From the NCBI GenBank assembly GCA_003446775.1, contig DMCH01000055.1, positions 1 to 10,617 on the forward strand: a DNA stretch of 10,617 bases. The letters are read 5' to 3'. Both the position numbers and the translations under genes were made by a program. How positions within the stretch are numbered: position 1 is the stretch's first letter; each line of letters begins with the position of its first letter. This document shows positions 1 to 5,577 of this stretch, in pieces. This DNA is from Chloroflexota bacterium. Its GTDB lineage: Bacteria > Chloroflexota > Dormibacteria > Dormibacterales > Dormibacteraceae. Below the pieces are notes generated by a model that was given only the letters and a program-made list of their open reading frames with translations, made no database searches and was not told where the DNA came from.

Positions 1-77
1 CGCTGCTTGGCGCCGCCCAGGCCGAGCGCCTGGTCGCCACGCCTGACCTCCATCGGGCCGAGCACCTTGAATTTCAT
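1..77 (-). CDS. SARP/BTAD-family transcriptional regulator, N-terminal fragment (runs off the left edge)
   Basis: Reading the minus strand from the ATG at 77-75 gives MKFKVLGPMEVRRGDQALGL followed by GGAKQ, 25 complete codons before the window ends. The pattern M-x-F-x-V-LGP-x-EV-x-R-x(4-5)-L-x-LGG-x-KQR is the standard opening of the winged-helix DNA-binding domain of SARP/AfsR-type regulators, which are followed by a bacterial transcriptional activator (BTAD) domain. SARPs activate pathway genes by binding direct heptamer repeats next to the -35 region. No strong Shine-Dalgarno site is visible upstream, so the start rests on the family's N-terminus. The gene is divergent from the FAD monooxygenase at 230, and repeats of the kind SARPs bind lie in the gap between them. 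The rest of the protein, which could carry NB-ARC or TPR domains as in AfsR, cannot be seen. Family assignment is fairly secure despite the short length. Confidence 0.8.
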   Translation of the reverse strand, partial: MKFKVLGPMEVRRGDQALGLGGAKQ

Positions 78-129
78 TGCGGCCGACGCCCATTGTGGGC
101 CGGTTCCCAGCAATCGGAGACAGGCTGCC

Positions 130-183
130 TCGGCGGTGGCTTGAGTGGCTCTTGGGCCGCCCTTGAGCGCCCTCGCCCAACCT
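130..183 (+). promoter_or_regulatory. Candidate SARP-box array and -10 element upstream of the FAD monooxygenase
   Basis: Heptamers start at 130 (TCGGCGG), 141 (TTGAGTG), 152 (TTGGGCC) and 163 (TTGAGCG), exactly 11 bp apart. Eight bases after the last one ends comes CAACCT at 178-183, which has the A2 and T6 of a -10 hexamer. Known SARP promoters use direct heptamers at 11- or 22-bp steps with the last repeat 8 bp from the -10. The same layout recurs before the 47-aa gene at 1885. The expected transcript would start near 190 and include the AGGAGG ribosome site at 218-223. The array also lies 53-92 bp upstream of the divergent SARP start, so it may serve autoregulation. Binding is inferred. 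Confidence 0.7.
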
Positions 184-229
184 GCCCCGCAGCGGTCGAT
201 TCGACCGACATCACCGCAGGAGGACCGAG

Positions 230-1795
230 ATGGCGAATCTGGAATGGGACAAGTCAAGCCGCTGGGATCCGTACTTCAACATGCCGACCGCACGCGAGAT
301 CGAGCTCGACCTGGCTCTGGGCAGTGACAGCTGGCTATCTCTGCTGGCCTCCGACCAGCCGGTCCCCGTGCCGCCCCCAAGCGGCCGCCACGCCATCGTG
401 ATCGGTGGCAGCATGGCCGGGCTCCTGGCGGCGCGGGTCCTGGCCGACCATTTCGATCGCGTCACCATCGTGGACAGGGACCGCCTGCCGGTCGAGGCGA
501 AGTTTCGGGACGGGGTGCCGCAATCGCGCCACCTGCATGCCCTGCTCAAGCGCGGGCTGAGCGTTCTCGAGGAGCTGTTTGCTGGCCTGGAATCCGAACT
601 TCTGGCCGCGGGCGCCGTCCGGCTGACTGGCCGCGACTTTCTGAGGATGAGCGCCGCGGGTTGGGCGAGGCGTTTCGAGGGACCTCCGCTGATCGCGGCT
701 ACGCGTGAGCTGATCGAGTGGAGCGTGCGGTCTCGGACCCTGCAGCACCCGAAGGTGTCCGTCCTGCAGGAGCAGGAAATTGTCGGTCTGCTGGTCGCCT
801 CAGACAGCGCTACCGTCGCCGGCGTTCAAGTCCGAGCCCGCGGCTCCGACCGCCATCAAGCGCTAACCGTCCCGCTGTACGGCGAGCTTGTGGTCGACGC
901 CAGCGGTCGAAACTCCAAGGCGCCTGAATGGCTCGAAGCCATCGGCTTCGCAAAGCCTCAGGAGACCCTGATCAACTCCTTCCTCGGCTACTCCAGCTGC
1001 GTATTTGCGCCACGTCCGGGTTTCCAGGCTGATTGGAAAGTGCTGATGCTCGGCGACAAACCGCCTGCCATGCCGCGGGCTGGCGCGCTCTTCCCGATCG
1101 AAGGCGACCGCTGGATGGTCACGCTGGCGGGTTACGGGCGCGACTATCCGCCGACCAACATGGCCGGCTTCATGGAGTTCGCGCGCAGCCTGCGGAGCGA
1201 CATCCTTTACCAGACCATCAAGGACGCGAAGCCGCTTTCGCGGATCAATGGCTTTCGTAGCACCCTCAACCAGCGCCGCCACTTCGAGTCCCTCACCCGC
1301 TGGCCGGAGCGATTTGTCGTGGTCGGAGATGCGGCCTGCGCTTTCAACCCGGTCTATGGGCAGGGGATGAGCGTGGCGGCGATGACCGCGGTCGCTTTGA
1401 ACCATGGCCTGGAGGAGCACTTCCAGCGCTTCGGTGTCGCCGACATGACCGGCTTCGCTCGCCGGATGCAGCGGACGGTGGCGAAGGCGAGCCAGGGCGC
1501 ATGGGTCATCGCCACCGGCGCAGACGCGAGATATCCGACCACGGAAGGCCGGCAGCCTCGATTCGTGGACCGGGCCATGCATGCGTATCTCGACCGCGTG
1601 ATCGAAGTGTCGATGCAGGACGCGACCGTGAACGAAGCGTTCCTGCGGGTGGTCCACCTGCTCGATGCGCCTCCCGCTCTGTTCCGGCCGGCCGTGGCCC
1701 TGCGGGCGCTGGTGGGCGGCCGGCAACCCATTGTTGATCCGCCGATCGGTCAGCGCCAGGCTGCCTTGGTGGGCCAGGTTTTGACACCGGTTTGA
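230..1795 (+). CDS. FAD-dependent monooxygenase/epoxidase-like oxidoreductase
   Basis: A 521-aa soluble flavoprotein resembling the FAD-binding monooxygenase group that includes polyether epoxidases (LasC/MonCI type) and related oxidases. A Rossmann ADP-binding motif sits at residues 57-82 (VIGGSMAG, ending in the acidic VDRD). GVPQSRHLHALL at 95-106 is typical of this subgroup. VVDASGRNS is at 221-229, and the second FAD motif VVVGDAACAFNPVYGQGM at 363-380 contains the GD that contacts the FAD ribityl. The first 50 residues precede the Rossmann fold and are unexplained. The start is well supported: AGGAGG at 218-223 lies 6 nt before the ATG. The substrate is unknown; oxygenation of a secondary metabolite or isoprenoid-like compound is an inference from the family and the SARP-type promoter. 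Its stop codon lies inside the repeat array of the next gene. A dehydrogenase role cannot be excluded. Confidence 0.88.
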   Translation: MANLEWDKSSRWDPYFNMPTAREIELDLALGSDSWLSLLASDQPVPVPPPSGRHAIVIGGSMAGLLAARVLADHFDRVTIVDRDRLPVEAKFRDGVPQSRHLHALLKRGLSVLEELFAGLESELLAAGAVRLTGRDFLRMSAAGWARRFEGPPLIAATRELIEWSVRSRTLQHPKVSVLQEQEIVGLLVASDSATVAGVQVRARGSDRHQALTVPLYGELVVDASGRNSKAPEWLEAIGFAKPQETLINSFLGYSSCVFAPRPGFQADWKVLMLGDKPPAMPRAGALFPIEGDRWMVTLAGYGRDYPPTNMAGFMEFARSLRSDILYQTIKDAKPLSRINGFRSTLNQRRHFESLTRWPERFVVVGDAACAFNPVYGQGMSVAAMTAVALNHGLEEHFQRFGVADMTGFARRMQRTVAKASQGAWVIATGADARYPTTEGRQPRFVDRAMHAYLDRVIEVSMQDATVNEAFLRVVHLLDAPPALFRPAVALRALVGGRQPIVDPPIGQRQAALVGQVLTPV

Positions 1796-1834
1796 GCAGC
1801 GCTTGGCTGGCCTTTGAGTGGTCTGCGGGAACCT
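1781..1834 (+). promoter_or_regulatory. Second candidate SARP-box array and -10 element, upstream of the 47-aa gene
   Basis: Heptamers start at 1781 (TTGACAC), 1792 (TTGAGCA), 1803 (TTGGCTG) and 1814 (TTGAGTG), again exactly 11 bp apart, followed after 8 bp by GAACCT at 1829-1834. Compared with the array at 130-183, the 47 bases from the second heptamer onward match at about 30 positions without gaps. The shared bases fall mainly in the heptamers and in the AACCTGC block. Similarity continues with GCGGTC, GACYGACA and CAGGAGGA up to the start codon. The array overlaps the last codons and the stop (1793-1795) of the FAD gene, so the constraint there is partly non-coding. Regulation by the adjacent SARP is inferred. 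Confidence 0.7.
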
Positions 1835-1884
1835 GCGAAATGCGGTCCATCGGACTGACACCAAAGGCAGGAGGAGCGCCGGAG

Positions 1885-2028
1885 ATGAGCGAGAACTACA
1901 AGTTGTACGTCCAGAAGATGGCGGATCTGCGGGCGAGCCGCGAGGCCAACCGACCGCTTCACCGTGAGATGGAGGCCCTCTTTCAGTTCATCCGCGAATG
2001 CGAAGCCAGGTGGGCGCTCGAAGATTAA
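1885..2028 (+). CDS. Small 47-aa protein, function unknown
   Basis: The protein begins MSENYKLYVQKMADLRASRE and ends ARWALED. The frame is open from 1792, but the ATG at 1885 is chosen because AGGAGGAG at 1869-1876 lies 8 nt before it and because the upstream part overlaps the stop codon of the FAD gene and the promoter array. I do not recognise a family. It is highly charged (8 Lys/Arg, 9 Asp/Glu), probably helical throughout, with an aromatic C-terminal third (F33, F35, W43) and one cysteine (C39). There is no signal peptide or membrane segment. It has its own SARP-type promoter matching that of the FAD gene, so the two are probably co-regulated. It could be a small partner of the enzyme or a peptide precursor. 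Nothing in it resembles a RiPP core directly. It is followed by a hairpin. Confidence 0.7.
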   Translation: MSENYKLYVQKMADLRASREANRPLHREMEALFQFIRECEARWALED

Positions 2029-2066
2029 CCCCACGAACTCAGAGGCTTCGCCGTGAGTTCGCGGGG
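2029..2066 (+). terminator. Strong hairpin directly after the 47-aa gene
   Basis: CCCCACGAACTCA at 2029-2041 pairs with TGAGTTCGCGGGG at 2054-2066, 13 bp with one A/C mismatch and a 12-nt loop (GAGGCTTCGCCG) that can fold further. It starts on the base after the stop codon. There is no U-tract (ACCCCTTAA follows), so it may be a weak intrinsic or Rho-assisted terminator or a 3'-end stabiliser. Its symmetry means it could also protect the convergent LLM operon transcript. Confidence 0.6.
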
Positions 2067-2083
2067 ACCCCTTAACGCGTCGA

Positions 2084-2097
2084 CCGCCCGTAGGCGG
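2084..2097. terminator. Short GC hairpin between convergent genes
   Basis: CCGCC at 2084-2088 and GGCGG at 2093-2097 form a 5-bp stem around a 4-nt loop (CGTA). Flanking GACCG and CGGTC could extend or compete with it. It lies 30 bases beyond the stop of the LLM oxidoreductase on the minus strand, so it may end that operon. Lack of a T-run makes the call weak. Confidence 0.3.
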
Positions 2098-2126
2098 CCG
2101 ATCGGTCCATCGTTCGCTTGCGAGTC

Positions 2127-3056
2127 CTAGACCTGGCTCCGGGCGGCGCCGAGGAGCTCTTTCACCGTTTCGTTGTAGTCGCTGAGGCGGGGATGAGCCA
2201 GGCGCACCACCAGGTGATGGGCGCCCGCGGCGCGGTAAGCCGCGAACCATTCGGCAGCCGATTCGATCGTCCCGGCGTGGAGCGCCATCGTTTTGGCCAT
2301 GACCTCGGCCGGCACGCCGTAATAGGCCTTCACGTAGGCGTCGCGCTCTGCGGTCGCCTGGCCCGCATTGTCGGCGACGGCCACAGTGAGATACACGCCG
2401 GTGGCAATGCTTTCGGGATCTCGACCCGCCCGCTCAGCCGCCTCGTGCACCGCGCGAAGACCTGACGCGTAGTCCGCGGGGGTCGGGCTCAGCGGGAGCC
2501 AGCCGTCAAATTTTTCGCCCGCCAGGCGCAGCATGCGAGGTCCAGTGCCGCCCACCCAGATTGGAGGACCATCCGCGCGGAACGGGCGGGGGAGCAGCTC
2601 GAGGCCTGGCTCCTCGTTCCGCCACAACCGCCGCGCGCGTTCGACGGCGCTGACCATGGCGCTGACCCGGCGGTCGCTCGGTACACCAAGCGCCTTCAGC
2701 TCCGCGTGTGTGCCCGGGAGCTCAGCGCCGGGACCGATGCCCACGATGACGCGGCCCTTGGCGATACGGTCGAGGGTGGCCAGGGCGTGCGCCAGCGAGA
2801 GAGGGTGCCGGAGCAACGGCAGCAGGACCGCTGTGCCGAGTGAGACGCGAGTCGTCGCACCGGCGACACCGGCCAGGAGGGTGAGGGGTTCGCCGCGAGG
2901 ACGCGCCAGCAGAGAGTCGCCGGCCCAGACCGAGTCGAAGCCGGCCTTTTCGGCGTGCCGCGCGGCCTCGATGAGAAAAGCCAGGTCGCTGTCCGCCCAC
3001 AGCAGGGCCTCCCGAGACGGGAGCAGAAGCCCGGTTTCATGTGAGTGCTTTGGCAT
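2127..3056 (-). CDS. LLM-class flavin-dependent (luciferase-like) oxidoreductase
   Basis: A 309-aa TIM-barrel oxidoreductase of the bacterial luciferase-like superfamily, using FMN or F420 to oxidise or reduce a small organic substrate in the cytoplasm. Visible family marks are AEKAGFDSVWAGDSLL (residues 35-50), the LGTAVLLPLLRHP strand and turn (73-85), LATLDRIAKGRVIVGIGPG (92-110), PPIWVGGTGPRMLRLAGEKFDGWL (164-187, the hallmark strand before the cofactor phosphate site) and a C-terminal amphipathic helix. Length is normal. The start is set by the operon: the ATG lies 7 nt after the stop of the upstream esterase, with no good Shine-Dalgarno site, so translation is probably coupled. In actinobacteria most such proteins with this barrel opening are F420-dependent, but the sequence alone does not settle the cofactor. 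It is the last gene of the MFS-esterase-LLM operon. Confidence 0.88.
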   Translation of the reverse strand: MPKHSHETGLLLPSREALLWADSDLAFLIEAARHAEKAGFDSVWAGDSLLARPRGEPLTLLAGVAGATTRVSLGTAVLLPLLRHPLSLAHALATLDRIAKGRVIVGIGPGAELPGTHAELKALGVPSDRRVSAMVSAVERARRLWRNEEPGLELLPRPFRADGPPIWVGGTGPRMLRLAGEKFDGWLPLSPTPADYASGLRAVHEAAERAGRDPESIATGVYLTVAVADNAGQATAERDAYVKAYYGVPAEVMAKTMALHAGTIESAAEWFAAYRAAGAHHLVVRLAHPRLSDYNETVKELLGAARSQV

Positions 3057-3063
3057 CCGTGCT

Positions 3064-4062
3064 CTAGGTCAATGAGTTACGCAGAAACTCGAACTGCTTG
3101 GTATTTGCCTTTCGGGCCAGGCCGGTCGGGTAAGCGTTGAAAGCGTGTACTCCTTCGGGATAGACGGCGATCTCGGCCCGATTGCCGGCCGCTCGCCAGC
3201 GCTCGGCCATGAAGAGCGAATCGTCGATCAGGCAGTCCATCGTGCCGACCGTAAACAGCGCCGGAGGCATCTCGCCCAGGCGTGCGTATAGGGGCGAGAT
3301 GTCGGGGTCGCGCCGCTGCTCGAAGCCGGCGCCGGGGAGGAAGTTGTTCCCAAACCAATGCATGATCGGCGTCGACAAGACCAGGTTGCGGTCGCCCCAG
3401 AGGATCTGGCTCGGCGTGCCATTCAGGTCGTAGGCGCCGTAAACGAGGTTGGCGGCGGCGATTCGATTCTTGATCCCGTGCCGGTCCCGCAGCCTCAACA
3501 GCGTCACCACGGCGAGATGCGCCCCGGCCGATTCGCCGCCGATGGCAAATCGGGCCGGAGCATCCAGCAGCGCAGCTCCGTGCTCGAGGAGATGGAGCAC
3601 GGCGTCTTCACAGTCGTCAGGGCCGGCGGGGTACGGGTGCTCTGGGGCGAGCCTGTAGCCGATGCTCGCGGCGCACAGGCCGGTCTCGTTGGCGAGCAGC
3701 TTCAACCCGACGTCCTGCATGTCGTGCGCACCCAGGGTCCAGCCTCCGCCATGGATGTGGAGGTAGATCCCCGTCGGCTTTTGGTCGGGCCGGATGATGC
3801 GCACTTTGATCGGACCGCCGCGGCCCGCGATCTCGATGTCTCGCGCGTCCTCCAGGAAAACGGGCGTCGGAAAGATCCCCTTGCCTTCTCGCCTCGCCCG
3901 CCGTGAGACCTCCGGTGGGAGCGTGTACACGGCCGGTTGGCCTGCGATGAGGGCTTCGAGCTGCGCGTTGAATGCGTGAGCCTCGTCTATGTCTTGCTGC
4001 TCGACTCCAGGCGTGGCCGACCGAACGGTGGACATTGGTCCAAGTGTATTACCCGAGTGCAT
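3064..4062 (-). CDS. HSL-family alpha/beta hydrolase (carboxylesterase)
   Basis: A 332-aa hydrolase of the hormone-sensitive-lipase (family IV) group, cleaving short-chain carboxylic esters. The oxyanion motif HGGGW is at 104-108 and the nucleophile elbow GGESAG at 175-180, with Ser178 as nucleophile. The acid is in GTMDCLIDD (Asp276, with Asp280 also conserved), and the catalytic His306 is in GVHAF. YRLAPEHPYPAG at 136-147 is another family signature. No signal peptide is seen, so it is cytoplasmic. The ATG at 4062 lies 4 nt after the stop of the MFS gene, which suggests translational coupling. A second in-frame ATG at 4035 would remove 9 residues and is possible, since neither has a clear ribosome site. 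It is the middle gene of the operon with the exporter upstream and the LLM oxidoreductase 7 nt downstream. The physiological ester is unknown. Confidence 0.88.
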   Translation of the reverse strand: MHSGNTLGPMSTVRSATPGVEQQDIDEAHAFNAQLEALIAGQPAVYTLPPEVSRRARREGKGIFPTPVFLEDARDIEIAGRGGPIKVRIIRPDQKPTGIYLHIHGGGWTLGAHDMQDVGLKLLANETGLCAASIGYRLAPEHPYPAGPDDCEDAVLHLLEHGAALLDAPARFAIGGESAGAHLAVVTLLRLRDRHGIKNRIAAANLVYGAYDLNGTPSQILWGDRNLVLSTPIMHWFGNNFLPGAGFEQRRDPDISPLYARLGEMPPALFTVGTMDCLIDDSLFMAERWRAAGNRAEIAVYPEGVHAFNAYPTGLARKANTKQFEFLRNSLT

Positions 4063-4066
4063 CTGG

Positions 4067-5305
4067 TCAGAGGGCTGTGGCTCGGTCCGCCGAAGGCAAC
4101 CTCGTGGTCAGCAACGCCGCGATCAACGAGATTGCCGCACCGGTCCAGAGGACGGTGTTCAGGCCCTCGCGCACCAAGAGCGCGCCCACGATGGCGCCGG
4201 CCACCGAGGACAAATAGATCGGCAGCAATACGAAGTTGAGCGTTGTGGCGCGACGCTCCTCTGGGACGGCAGTGGCCAAGATCGCGAACACCATCGAGAT
4301 CGCAGTGGCGGTGGCGGCGCCGAGGAAGACCGCGCCCACCGTGAGCCAGACCAAGTTCGGCGCCAACGCCAGCTCGCCCAGGCTGGCCGCGGCCAGCACG
4401 CAGGCTCCTGCCAGAAGTGGCCGGAAGCCAAAGCGATCGCCGGCGGCGCCGGCAAGTGGCGAGAGGAGCGCTCCCAACAAGGCCGACGCACCGAAGACGA
4501 TGCCGATCTGCCCCGCGGCGCCGGAAGTGCTGCCAACCAGCCTCAGGACTAGAAGCGGTAGGAACGGGTTTGCGATCTGCTGCGCAAAGTAAGCAAGGCC
4601 GAAAACGCCGAAAACGATCAATGTCACGCGCCCCGTCAGCGCCAGGCGCAGGGCGTCAAGTGCGAGCCGCGTCGCGGATCCAGAAGGCCCAGGCGCCCGC
4701 TTCCCCTCCCGCGCGAATGCCAGCAACATGACGCCGGCGGCGAGCGAGATCGCGGCGTCGAACGCAAACAGGCTGTGAAGGTTCAGGACGCCGTGGTCGA
4801 CGAGCCAGCCACCAGCAGCGGGGCCGAGCGCGAAGCCGAGCGATGGGGTGACCCCAAAGAGAGAGATAGCAAAGCCAACCCGGCCCTGCGGGGTGACGGC
4901 GCGAAGAGCGGTGAGCATAACTCCGGTGTTGCCCAGCTGGAAGCCGACCAGCACCAACCCGAATGCTGCTTGCCAGCGGTTCTGTGCGAGCCAAAGCACG
5001 GTGAACACGACCATCTCGACGAATGCGCTGCGCGCAATGATCGGAATGCGCCCATAGCGCTCCGACCAGACGCCCCAGAAGGGAACCAGCGGCAGGCCGA
5101 ACAGAAAGAACGCCGCGTTCAGATATCCAGTCCAGGCCGGCACCTCGGCCGGAGGCACGTGCACGTTCCCGAGGTAAAGGGGCAAAAACCGAAAGACGTG
5201 GGCAACGGTGAAGGCCTCGATGGTCGAGGTGATCCCGAAGAGAACCAGCAGCGTGATCCACCCCGATGCCCTTGGGGTGGCGGTTGGGGTCGTAACCGCC
5301 GACAT
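4067..5305 (-). CDS. MFS transporter, drug/small-molecule exporter type
   Basis: A 412-aa integral membrane protein with about 12 hydrophobic segments, the usual size for a DHA1-like proton-driven exporter. Motif A is present between TM2 and TM3 as GVWSERYGR (residues 78-86), and a motif C-like stretch rich in glycine and proline (GVTPSLGFALGPAAGGWL, 151-168) lies in TM5, which points to an antiporter. A charged cytoplasmic loop near residues 198-212 (REGKRAPGPSGSATR) separates the two halves. The ATG at 5305 is preceded by TATAGT ending 8 nt upstream, so the mRNA may be almost leaderless. GGAGG lies too far away (19 nt) to act. It heads the operon with the esterase and the LLM oxidoreductase. 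The substrate is unknown; a metabolite handled by those enzymes is a reasonable guess. Confidence 0.87.
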   Translation of the reverse strand: MSAVTTPTATPRASGWITLLVLFGITSTIEAFTVAHVFRFLPLYLGNVHVPPAEVPAWTGYLNAAFFLFGLPLVPFWGVWSERYGRIPIIARSAFVEMVVFTVLWLAQNRWQAAFGLVLVGFQLGNTGVMLTALRAVTPQGRVGFAISLFGVTPSLGFALGPAAGGWLVDHGVLNLHSLFAFDAAISLAAGVMLLAFAREGKRAPGPSGSATRLALDALRLALTGRVTLIVFGVFGLAYFAQQIANPFLPLLVLRLVGSTSGAAGQIGIVFGASALLGALLSPLAGAAGDRFGFRPLLAGACVLAAASLGELALAPNLVWLTVGAVFLGAATATAISMVFAILATAVPEERRATTLNFVLLPIYLSSVAGAIVGALLVREGLNTVLWTGAAISLIAALLTTRLPSADRATAL

Positions 5306-5313
5306 GTCAGCGG

Positions 5314-5361
5314 ACTATAAAGGGCCTCCGAACACGCGCGGATCTGTGCCTGGCCACAGAT
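5314..5361 (-). promoter_or_regulatory. Promoter and dyad operator of the MFS-esterase-LLM operon
   Basis: On the minus strand TATAGT (5319-5314) is the best -10 hexamer in the area and lies 8 nt before the MFS start codon. ATCTGTG at 5342-5348 and CACAGAT at 5355-5361 form a perfect 7-bp dyad with a 6-bp spacer. It sits immediately upstream of, and touches, the expected -35 position, which itself has no good consensus. This is the usual place for a TetR/GntR/MarR-type operator. No regulator gene for it is in the window. Confidence 0.5.
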
Positions 5362-5408
5362 GAGTGAGCATCAGGTCTTCGCTGCTGCGCAGGGCCGGGT
5401 TGGAAGAG

Positions 5409-5426
5409 CCGCGGGTTGCCCCGCGG
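5409..5426. terminator. Perfect hairpin, candidate terminator after the CBS-BON region
   Basis: CCGCGGG (5409-5415) and CCCGCGG (5420-5426) pair perfectly around a 4-nt loop. On the minus strand the loop is GCAA, a GNRA-type tetraloop, and the stem begins one base after the TAA of the remnant ORF. The minus-strand tail (CTCTTCC) has few Ts; on the plus strand TTTACTT follows. It probably ends the USP-CBS transcript, or once ended the lost gene whose tail is left here. Confidence 0.5.
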
Positions 5427-5427
5427 T

Positions 5428-5577
5428 TTACTTGATCTCGAACTGAGCTGAGTGCAGAGTCGGGTCACCGCTGACAGTGAAGCTGAGGGTGTATGTCCTG
5501 AAGGTGCCACGTGGGGCGCCGCATTCGAAGGGCTCAACGTCCTGGATTCGTGGGGACCGCTCGGAACTCCGGAGTGT
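5428..5577 (-). pseudogene. 49-codon open stretch in frame after the CBS-BON stop, possible gene remnant
   Basis: Immediately after the TGA of the CBS-BON gene (5580-5578) the same frame stays open for 49 codons to a TAA at 5430-5428, followed directly by a hairpin. It has no ATG, GTG or TTG codon. The translation includes VEPFECGAPRGTFRTYTL and then SFTVSGDPTLHSAQFEIK at the C-terminus. The alternating polar/hydrophobic TFRTYTLSFTVSG reads like a real beta strand of an Ig-like or secreted beta-sandwich protein, and the hairpin after its stop looks like a native gene end. I infer the 3' end of a deleted gene, or a tail formerly joined to the CBS-BON protein or reached by readthrough. Chance openness is possible in GC-rich DNA. 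Confidence 0.4.

Noticed and set aside
863..1864. 333-codon open frame on the minus strand
   Set aside because: It lies opposite the well-supported FAD gene, has no domain I recognise and shows the Arg/His-rich composition of an antisense shadow.
1792..2028. 78-codon version of the small gene
   Set aside because: The extra N-terminus would start at the FAD stop within the heptamer array and has no ribosome site, whereas the ATG at 1885 has AGGAGGAG at the right distance.
1885..2028. RiPP precursor peptide
   Set aside because: No leader/core division, no Cys/Ser/Thr-rich core and no maturase gene in view; kept only as a remote option.
2062..2070. GGGGACCCC small palindrome
   Set aside because: It shares bases with the larger hairpin at 2029-2066 and is too short to mean anything in GC-rich DNA.
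3358..3906. 182-codon plus-strand frame
   Set aside because: It is opposite the esterase with an intact catalytic triad; no family motif is visible in it.
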